Source: an uncultured Muribaculaceae bacterium (GTDB lineage Bacteria > Bacteroidota > Bacteroidia > Bacteroidales > Muribaculaceae). From it: a stretch of DNA of 64,000 bases. Of this stretch, positions 58,486-64,000 are shown one piece after another. Every line of letters begins with the position of its first letter. Position 1 is the stretch's first letter. Location: assembly GCA_910587075.1 (NCBI GenBank), contig CAJUKE010000003.1, positions 49,454 through 113,453 on the forward strand, in the 5' to 3' direction. Below the pieces are notes generated by a model, which saw only the letters and a list, made by a program, of their open reading frames with translations, had not been told where the DNA came from and did not search any database. Made by a program: the position numbers and the translations under genes.

Positions 58486-58959
58486 GGCGATCGCGGCGCA
58501 GGCTTCGGCGTCGGCCAGGGCGTGGTGGTGGTTTTCGAGGTCGTAGCCGCAGGCCTGGGCCACGACGTGGAGCTGGTGGCAGGGGAGGCGGAGCTTGCGG
58601 CGCGACGCGGCGAGGGTGCAATAGAACTCGTAGCCGGGGTACTCCATGCCGTATTTGGCGAAAACGGCTTTGAGGCACCCTTCGTCGAATGGGCGGTTGT
58701 GGGCCACGAGCGGCAGTCCGGCGATGCGCTTCTCTATCCGCGCCCACACCTCGGGAAACTCCGGCTGGCCGTCGGTGTCGCGCCTGGTCAGGCCGTGGAC
58801 CGCCGTGGTCCAATAATTGTAATAGTTTGGGGTGGGCTGTATCAGGCTGTAGAACTTGTCGACCACCTCGCCATCCCTGACGACCACAATGCCGACGGCG
58901 CACACGCTGGAGCGCTGTCCGTTGGCCGTCTCGAAATCTATCGCTACGAAATTCTCCAT
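58471..58959 (-). CDS. DEDDh 3'-5' exonuclease (DnaQ-like)
   Basis: A 162-residue exonuclease-fold protein. ExoI has D8 and E10 (AIDFET), ExoII is AHNRPFDEG, and ExoIII is the HHALADAEA motif with His and Asp. The size fits stand-alone proofreading-type exonucleases related to DNA polymerase III epsilon. It is convergent with the MATE gene, overlapping it by 15 nt, and transcribed with no obvious operon partner. Confidence 0.88.
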   Translation of the reverse strand: MENFVAIDFETANGQRSSVCAVGIVVVRDGEVVDKFYSLIQPTPNYYNYWTTAVHGLTRRDTDGQPEFPEVWARIEKRIAGLPLVAHNRPFDEGCLKAVFAKYGMEYPGYEFYCTLAASRRKLRLPCHQLHVVAQACGYDLENHHHALADAEACAAIALKIL

Positions 58960-59036
58960 ATCACAATAACGGAAAACCCCGGTCCGCGATTATGCGGCCA
59001 TAGCGGTTTTTCAAAAATTAAGTATGCGTATTCTGA

Positions 59037-59522
59037 TCAGAGTACCTCGCTGTTTGCGTTGGGTTTGAGAAGGCGCTCCATGGCATAGTTTTTGAGCGTG
59101 ACGCCGCGCCGCTCGACGAGCTGCTCTTTGACGATGTGGTAGCCGCGGCGCAAGAAAAAGGGGAGGGCGGTGACGGAGGCGTGAACCATGATTCGCTCCG
59201 CTCGAACCGACGTTTCGAGTCGGTCGCAAAGTGCGGAGGCGATTCCGCGCCGTTGGTAGGCGTGGTGGACGTACAGGCGGTCGAGATAGCCCGAGGAGTC
59301 GATGTCGCCGAACCCGATTATCTTGGAGCCGTCGGTGGCCACAAAGGTGTTGTGGGCGGTCAATGACTCTCGCCAAGCGTCGATGTCGATGTCGATGTTG
59401 TGGGGTGCCCAGGCGTTGATTTGCCGCGGAGTGTAGTCGCGGATATTGATTCGATGGACGGTTTGATGGAACAGCGCTATAATCTCCATCAAGTCGGCAT
59501 CCAGGTACTCTCTGATTTCCAT
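59037..59522 (-). CDS. GNAT-family acetyltransferase
   Basis: A 161-residue GNAT N-acetyltransferase, related to YafP/PhnO-like proteins. The acetyl-CoA loop YQRRGIASALCDRLE follows the beta strand IDSSGYLDRLYVHH. The C-terminus LPFFLRRGYHIVKEQLVERR is the usual final pair of strands. The substrate is unknown. It begins 14 nt after the preceding acetyltransferase gene and is probably in the same transcript. Confidence 0.88.
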   Translation of the reverse strand: MEIREYLDADLMEIIALFHQTVHRINIRDYTPRQINAWAPHNIDIDIDAWRESLTAHNTFVATDGSKIIGFGDIDSSGYLDRLYVHHAYQRRGIASALCDRLETSVRAERIMVHASVTALPFFLRRGYHIVKEQLVERRGVTLKNYAMERLLKPNANSEVL

Positions 59523-59536
59523 AGGATTATGTAATG

Positions 59537-59971
59537 TCAGCTTTTAAGAGATAGGTGCAGAATGGGGAACGGCCGACCATCGGCGTCGAGCGGGTCGCGG
59601 CTGTCGACTGAGAAACCTTTTGAGAGGTAAAACCCGAGAGCGAGCGGATTCTGCTCGTTAACATCGACCGAGCGGGCTCCCAAAGCTACGGCGTGGTCGA
59701 TGAGCCGCGAGCCGAGCCCGTTGCCGCGATGGCGGTCGTCGATGAACAACATCTCGATTTTCTCGCCGGATAGTCCGATGAAACCCGCAAGCGTGCCTCC
59801 GGCCTCGATTCCGTATAGTTCGACTGCCGGAAAGTATAGGGGCACCAGCGCCTGCCTAATCCCGGCTATATCCTCCTCGCTAAGAAAGGTATGCGTTGCC
59901 CTCACTGACCGCTCCCACACATCGGCGAGCGCTCCGTAATCATTCTCATCGCATCGTTTTATGTTATTCAT
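59537..59971 (-). CDS. GNAT-family acetyltransferase
   Basis: A 144-residue GNAT protein with the CoA motif HRGNGLGSRLIDHAV after EKIEMLFIDD. The middle segment NEQNPLALGFYLSKGFSV is the usual V-shaped strand with the C-terminal hydrophobic helix. ATG 59971 (MNNIKRCDEND) is chosen, since the longer frame enters the nucleotidyltransferase gene. It is the middle gene of a run of three on this strand, 19 nt from the nucleotidyltransferase and 14 nt from the next acetyltransferase. Confidence 0.88.
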   Translation of the reverse strand: MNNIKRCDENDYGALADVWERSVRATHTFLSEEDIAGIRQALVPLYFPAVELYGIEAGGTLAGFIGLSGEKIEMLFIDDRHRGNGLGSRLIDHAVALGARSVDVNEQNPLALGFYLSKGFSVDSRDPLDADGRPFPILHLSLKS

Positions 59972-59990
59972 GGGGGATGTTTTGGTATTT

Positions 59991-60614
59991 TCAGGGAATC
60001 CAGTAGTAGGGGGCTTTGGCGCGGTGCTCGGCCACCCAGATTTCAAAGGAGCGCATATCGGTGACGCCGTCGGCAATCACGGCTTCATAATATTCAACGC
60101 CGTGGTAGTCACGGCCTTCTGGTGTCTCGAATTTCAGCCGGAGTATGGTGGCCCGTTGTTCGGGCGTAATAACCTCGGTAATCCTGTCGGCCATACGCTC
60201 GAAGAAACCATCGTATTGAGTGCCTTCTTCGATATGGATGATGTCGAACTGCCATATCTCGCCATCGTCGGCCTTGTAGAACGCATGCCAGGCAACGCAG
60301 CGCTCATCGGTATGCAATCCGTTTATGCATCTTATTTCAGTGACTTTCGGGTTTCGAGCCATTTTTGCCGCGACCGCGAAACTGCTTTCGGCGGTTATCC
60401 CCGAGGAATAGACGTGCAGGTCAATATCTCGGTGTGAGGCGAGCAAGCCCATACGAAGCGAGCCTATCAGGTTGACGCGGCATCCGGCTGCTTTCCATAT
60501 TTCGGCTATCCCGGATTCTTCCAATACCTCGCGTGCTCTGTTCTGATTCGCGAGAGCCCGGTCGCTGATTGTGCTAAGACAGTCGTGTCGGGCGGTGGCT
60601 GTGGTTTGATTCAT
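59991..60614 (-). CDS. Nucleotidyltransferase-fold protein
   Basis: A 207-residue protein with the GSxxxG...DxD nucleotidyltransferase signature: NLIGSLRMGLLASHRDIDLH, with DID as the metal pair. The C-terminal half has RCVAWHAFYKADDGEIWQFD and a helical end. It resembles small stand-alone nucleotidyltransferases of unknown substrate; the surrounding acetyltransferases are typical of mobile or accessory genes. The start at 60614 (MNQTTATARH) is preferred to the longer frame. Base composition is lower in GC than in the 57-59 kb stretch. Confidence 0.75.
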   Translation of the reverse strand: MNQTTATARHDCLSTISDRALANQNRAREVLEESGIAEIWKAAGCRVNLIGSLRMGLLASHRDIDLHVYSSGITAESSFAVAAKMARNPKVTEIRCINGLHTDERCVAWHAFYKADDGEIWQFDIIHIEEGTQYDGFFERMADRITEVITPEQRATILRLKFETPEGRDYHGVEYYEAVIADGVTDMRSFEIWVAEHRAKAPYYWIP

Positions 60615-60751
60615 CTTGGTTGGAATTAGATAAATCTGCAAAGATAGCGCTTTCTAAGGAATCACAAGCCGGTTTGGCTGATTTGGCCACAGAAATCACT
60701 TTTATATGCTTTTCATTGACATTGCTTTGGATGTGGAGAGGTTATTTTGAA

Positions 60752-60797
60752 CCTAATTAATAATTTGCAGAGGTGTCTGCAAATTCTCCCAATTAGG
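60752..60797. terminator. Nested inverted repeat between M50-like and nucleotidyltransferase genes
   Basis: Inner stem AATTTGCAG (60762-60770) with CTGCAAATT (60777-60785), outer stem CCTAATT (60752-60758) with AATTAGG (60791-60797). It lies 29 bp downstream of the M50-like gene's stop on its strand and is probably that gene's terminator. Confidence 0.5.
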
Positions 60798-60825
60798 GAA
60801 ATAAATGCATTGATGGGGGCCGGGG

Positions 60826-61959
60826 TTAGAGGGTGAGGAGGTGGCGCATTATGGCGAGGTCGCTTTGGGTTTCGCCTTGAAGGAGGTATTGGTCGCGGGA
60901 GCGTTCGAGGGTGTTGTAAATGGAGAGGGCTTCGGGGCGGTCGTTGTCGAGGTAAAGGGCTTTGGCGCAGAGGATACGCTGCTTGGATGACATTACGCCG
61001 CGGTACGCTTCGATGTAGCGCGTCAGTTTAGAGTCGAAGAGTTCGGATGCTATGGCCGGGCGGTCGGTGGCCATGGCGCAGAATGCCAGTTCGCAAGCTA
61101 TCTCGTTGACGTATAGCTGTATTATGTCGGATTTATGGCTGTACAGCTCGTCGAATTTCTGATACGCCTCCTCGAAATCCATTTTGTCGATGAGGCGCGA
61201 GGCGTACATCAGGGGGAGCCCCACTTCAAGCGGGTTCTTGAAATCAATGTCGGTGGTCCACCGGAACCAACTGTCGGGCATATCCTTGGGGCGCACGCCT
61301 TCCTGAATGAGGGCGTTGGTCCGAAGCTGGTTTACCAATGACAGTTTGCTCAGCGGCGCTCGCTTGAGGTAGAGCATATGGTAGGCGTCATTGCCGATGC
61401 CTCCGAGCTTCATCGGGATGCCGTTGGTGAGAATCAGAAACGCGTCGGTAAGGCAGAATATCGCCAGCGCCTCTTTTAGAAACGGATTGAGGTCAAGCGA
61501 GAAAAGGGGCAAAACCGCCAGCAGTATCAGGAGGTTGGCCAGCACGCCCCCGGCATTGTACAGCGCTGTGGGCACTTGTTCGAGCGGGAGGTCGGGAGGA
61601 GACAGCAGGCATTGACCCCCGGTGCCCGCGACTGAGTAGCGTTTAACCTTGAATCGGCCGTTTGATTTGATGAATGTGAGGTTGAAAATCCTGAAGGACA
61701 CGAATTTGTAGCCGGTCAGCAGTCCGCACACGAGATGCCCGGCCTCGTGGGCGGGGATGAGAATGGCTATCGCGCCGAGAAACGCGGCTACGCCGACCAA
61801 CGCCGCTCCGAATATTTGGAGCAAATCGGTTGACCATAAATTACCCGCGAACTCCCGGAAAGTAGTGTCGGTAAACAACACTATCCCCGAGGCCGCTATT
61901 AACAGTCCGGCAGCGATGCCGATAAGTAATCCTCCAATCAGTTTCAATACATTTTTCAT
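60826..61959 (-). CDS. M50-like membrane metalloprotease with helical C-terminal domain
   Basis: A 377-residue membrane protein with the zinc motif HEAGH at residues 71-75 in a hydrophobic helix and a second conserved motif NAGGVLANL (about residue 135), as in site-2 protease (M50) relatives. Helices are at about 5-30, 50-68, 70-90, 130-155 and 165-185. From about residue 215 the protein is soluble and predicted helical with TPR-like patterns (AYQKFDELYSHKSDIIQLYV). Typical M50 proteases contain a third conserved motif with Asp in a later helix; GIPMKLGGIGNDAYHM may hold it. Substrate unknown. Confidence 0.75.
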   Translation of the reverse strand: MKNVLKLIGGLLIGIAAGLLIAASGIVLFTDTTFREFAGNLWSTDLLQIFGAALVGVAAFLGAIAILIPAHEAGHLVCGLLTGYKFVSFRIFNLTFIKSNGRFKVKRYSVAGTGGQCLLSPPDLPLEQVPTALYNAGGVLANLLILLAVLPLFSLDLNPFLKEALAIFCLTDAFLILTNGIPMKLGGIGNDAYHMLYLKRAPLSKLSLVNQLRTNALIQEGVRPKDMPDSWFRWTTDIDFKNPLEVGLPLMYASRLIDKMDFEEAYQKFDELYSHKSDIIQLYVNEIACELAFCAMATDRPAIASELFDSKLTRYIEAYRGVMSSKQRILCAKALYLDNDRPEALSIYNTLERSRDQYLLQGETQSDLAIMRHLLTL

Positions 61960-62058
61960 TCGGTGTGACTATGGGACGACGGCGACAAGAGTATGATTGT
62001 GAACCTCAAATAAGGTAAGCTTAGCGTAAGAAATCTGTTTGAGATTGTATTTATGGTG

Positions 62059-62089
62059 CGAAATTAATTCAATAATTTCTTATAAGCAA
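62059..62089 (-). promoter_or_regulatory. Promoter for the M50-like gene (TTGC-N19-TAATTTCG)
   Basis: On the minus strand TTGC (62089-62086) is followed after 19 nt by TAATTTCG (62066-62059), one base from the consensus. The predicted start is about 90 nt before the start codon. Confidence 0.6.
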
Positions 62090-62180
62090 AAAGCTTAATG
62101 GGATTTGGGCGCACACCGCGGAAAATCAATGAGATGGAGGGGCTTGATGTAGGCATCGGGCCGCGACGTGCTGAAAACGA

Positions 62181-62219
62181 CGAACGCGGCCGGGATCCAG
62201 GGGATCAAGGCCGCGTTCG
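62181..62219 (-). terminator. Hairpin terminator for the alpha/beta-hydrolase gene
   Basis: CGAACGCGGCC (62181-62191) with its perfect complement at 62209-62219, beginning 22 bp after the stop codon of the minus-strand gene at 62242. Confidence 0.7.
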
Positions 62220-62241
62220 ATGCTTATGACGGGGCGGAAGG

Positions 62242-63333
62242 TCACTTGCCGAGATACTCGGTGTAGAAGGAGGCGATCTCGTCCATCGGGATGATGTCGA
62301 GGCGGTCGTAGAGGTCGCAGTGCGAGGCATCCTTTACGGTGAGCATCCGCTTGTTGTCGCCTTTGAGCTTGGCGAAAGTGTCTTTGCCGAAGTAATAGGA
62401 GTGGGCTTTCTCGCCGTGGACTATGAGCACGGCGTTTTCGAGTTCGTCGGCGTACTCGAAGAACTTGAAGTTAAGGAACGGGAGATTGGAGGTCGCGTTC
62501 CAGCCGTCGTTGGAGTTGCCAGACCGGGCGTGGTAGCCACGCGGAGTTTTGTAGTAGTCGTGGTAGTCTTTGAGAAACTGCGGCGCGTCGGCGGGGAGCG
62601 GGTCAACCACGCCCCCGGTGCGGCGATACGATCCGTTTTTGAAATCGGCGGAGCGTTGCGCGGCCATCGCGGTGCGTTTGGCGACGCGCTGTCCGGCGGT
62701 GTTTTCCGAATCGAAGTAGCCGTTGGCGTTCACGCGGGTCATATCGTACATGGTGGAGGCCACGGTTGCCTTGACGCGCGGGTCGTTGATCGCGGCCTGG
62801 ATGGCTATGCCGCCCCAACCGCAAATGCCGAGAATGCCGATTTTCGCGGAATCCACATCGGCGCGGTTCGCGAGGAAGTCGACAGCGGCCGAGAAGTCCT
62901 CCACGTTGATGTCGGGCGATGCTACGCGGCGGGGCATGCCGCCGCTCTCACCGGTGAACGATGGGTCGAAGGCGATAGTGAGGAACCCGCGCTCGGCGAG
63001 CTGCTGGGCGTACAGGCCCGACGACTGCTCCTTGACGGCTCCAAAGGGGCCGCTCACGGCAATCGCCGCCAGCTTGCCCGACACGCTCTTCGGTTTGTAG
63101 AGGTCGGCGGCGAGAGTCACGCCATATCGGTTCACGAAAACCACCTTCGAGTGTTCGACCTTGTCGCTCAGGGGGAACACCTTGTCCCACTCCCGCGTCA
63201 GCTCCAGCTTTTCAGTCGGGGCCAACGATGTGTTTGAGTTTTTGCTATCCATAACTTGCGAGTTCGCGGCCATAGCGCAGAAAGCCAGCGCCGCGGCCAT
63301 TATTGATTTGTATGTTATTAGAGGGTGTTTCAC
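62242..63333 (-). CDS. Secreted alpha/beta-hydrolase with cysteine at the nucleophile position
   Basis: A 363-residue secreted hydrolase of the large YcjY/S15-like alpha/beta group. The elbow is GICGWGG with Cys171 where Ser is usual, and the likely catalytic His is in VKDASHCDLYDR near residue 341. The signal peptide is unusual: ATG 63333 gives 11 extra residues before MAAALAFCAMAANSQ. A TAATTTCG box at 63345-63338 would place transcript start about at the ATG, so ATG 63300 may be the real start. Related proteins with a Cys elbow are known, so it may be active as a thiol hydrolase. Confidence 0.82.
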   Translation of the reverse strand: MKHPLITYKSIMAAALAFCAMAANSQVMDSKNSNTSLAPTEKLELTREWDKVFPLSDKVEHSKVVFVNRYGVTLAADLYKPKSVSGKLAAIAVSGPFGAVKEQSSGLYAQQLAERGFLTIAFDPSFTGESGGMPRRVASPDINVEDFSAAVDFLANRADVDSAKIGILGICGWGGIAIQAAINDPRVKATVASTMYDMTRVNANGYFDSENTAGQRVAKRTAMAAQRSADFKNGSYRRTGGVVDPLPADAPQFLKDYHDYYKTPRGYHARSGNSNDGWNATSNLPFLNFKFFEYADELENAVLIVHGEKAHSYYFGKDTFAKLKGDNKRMLTVKDASHCDLYDRLDIIPMDEIASFYTEYLGK

Positions 63334-63653
63334 GGTGCGAAATTAGCAAGTAACGGCCGAATAAAGTAACCATAACCACGGAACTCATAACCATTATTAC
63401 CGATTTTTCAGCATAGGGCGCCAGTCGCCTTCCGATAGAACGCGACTCAGGCTTTAGAGCGTGTTGAAAGGCAAGCTATGACAGCAAATAGGGGAGGCCG
63501 ATTTAGTAAGATACCAAGTTGTGCGCTAGTTTTGCGGGAAAGTGGGTCGAAATGGGTGTGATGCCGGCTAAAAAACGGACTCCCGAAATGGCGCATAAGG
63601 GGCGCTATTTCGGGAGTTTTGTTTGGTAAAACCTTGATTGTCAAGGGTTTAAG
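63334..63653. other. 320-bp intergenic region between hydrolase and tmRNA
   Basis: Holds a -7-like box for the hydrolase gene at the left end (63338-63345) and the tmRNA terminator (63579-63617). Between 63360 and 63570 I see no gene, repeat or RNA that I recognise; short open frames here have no family support. Confidence 0.6.
63579..63617 (-). terminator. Terminator of the tmRNA gene
   Basis: ACTCCCGAAATGGCGC (63579-63594) with GCGCTATTTCGGGAGT (63602-63617), one G-T pair in a 16-bp stem. On the minus strand a run of T follows (bases 63570-63575 are A on the plus strand). Confidence 0.8.
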
Positions 63654-64000
63654 TGGAGATGGAGGGGGTTGAACCCTCGTCCAAACGCGGAACTAATGAG
63701 CTTTCTACATGCTTAGTCTCAACTTGGTTTTCGTCGGCAGACAGGCATGAGACGACCAATCTGCCGCTTATCTCCTAAGGTCTCGGGGGCTTCTCGGAGC
63801 GGCCGGCCCCCTATTCCCGATTTAGCTGCACCGCCTGGTCGATTAGTCTCGGGAAGAGGACAATCGGGCGATGTCTCGTCAGCGCCACTGTGGCGCCGAT
63901 AAAGCCGAACTTACTGTGCTTCGGTTAGGCAGCGAGAGCGTAGTTGTTTTCGCCATTTAAAATTGCGATGTCCCAGATTATAGAGCGTAGCCATCATTGC
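63654..64000 (-). ncRNA. ssrA: Transfer-messenger RNA (tmRNA), 5' end beyond the window
   Basis: The minus-strand sequence ends with the tRNA-like arm (GGTTCAACCC loop, then CATCTCCA at 63661-63654), with CCA not encoded. The resume sequence and tag are visible: GGCGAAAACAACTACGCTCT (near 63955-63936) encodes GENNYALAA with the following codons and a TAA. tmRNA rescues stalled ribosomes and marks the product for proteolysis. About 347 nt are inside the window, and the 5' acceptor arm lies to the right of base 64000. Confidence 0.93.

Noticed and set aside
63447..63644. 65-codon minus-strand frame before the tmRNA
   Set aside because: It runs through the tmRNA terminator hairpin and has no similarity that I recognise.
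1..64000. CRISPR arrays, SusC/SusD pairs and rRNA or tRNA genes
   Set aside because: I looked for evenly spaced repeats with unique spacers, TonB-receptor-like and SusD-like genes, and tRNA cloverleafs in the intergenic regions and found none apart from the tRNA-like end of the tmRNA.

Overview
The window looks like chromosome from a GC-rich (about 60% by eye) member of the Bacteroidales, possibly near Muribaculaceae or a related family; I would not go below order with confidence. The evidence is a PorQ/cmk/ispH block at the left edge, promoters with a TAnnTTTG-type -7 box, PorQ plus several proteins with type IX secretion (T9SS) C-terminal-like tails, membrane regulators built from the periplasmic part of hybrid two-component systems, and a tmRNA whose tag reads GENNYALAA.

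Layout. 1-4188 (+): end of porQ, cmk, ispH, a small lipoprotein and nhaA. 4277-5782 (-): a GH28 pectinase with its own promoter. 5967-10415 (-): a six-gene housekeeping run (TPR protein, polyprenol-phosphate mannosyltransferase, dihydroorotase, lipoprotein, SUI1-like factor, TsaC/Sua5). 10605 (+): manC. 11776-15501 (-): Lrp regulator, glycosyltransferase, NAD-dependent epimerase, small membrane protein and a sirtuin. 15644-19208 (-): orphan histidine kinase, HAD phosphatase, and an AT-richer AbiE-type toxin-antitoxin pair. 19548-26457 (+): AsmA-like giant, LRR protein and a membrane-tethered AraC-type regulator. 26574-36037 (+): a 1629-residue rhamnogalacturonan acetylesterase/pectin methylesterase and a 1438-residue adhesin-like protein. 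36132-37289: a RAYT transposase flanked by three REP copies. 37325-39712: K+/H+ antiporter and two tandem sugar ketoisomerase-like cupins. 39725-45936: a second membrane-tethered AraC-type regulator, divergent from a GH95 fucosidase. 46340-55337: RND pump, esterase, GH29 fucosidase + CutC, transglutaminase-like protein. 55347-63333: flavin reductase, AraC/MATE divergent pair, exonuclease, acetyltransferases, nucleotidyltransferase, M50-like protease, alpha/beta hydrolase. 63654-64000 (-): tmRNA, truncated at its 5' end by the window edge.

How the genes work together. The accessory theme is breakdown of pectin (GH28, CE12-like, CE8) and of fucosylated glycans (GH95, GH29), with no SusC/SusD pair in the window. 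The most striking system is a pair of one-piece transmembrane regulators: periplasmic propeller and Y_Y_Y sensor, one membrane helix, then a cytoplasmic AraC-type DNA-binding domain, with no kinase and no receiver. Each lies directly beside a large glycan-degrading gene. In front of each target gene is a pair of direct repeats 21 or 22 bp apart, placed where a promoter would normally have its -33 box. Five other promoters in the window share a TTGC-N19-TAnnTTyG layout (one of them with a degraded -7 box), and the two target promoters keep only the -7 half. This suggests activator-dependent promoters switched directly by membrane-bound sensors.
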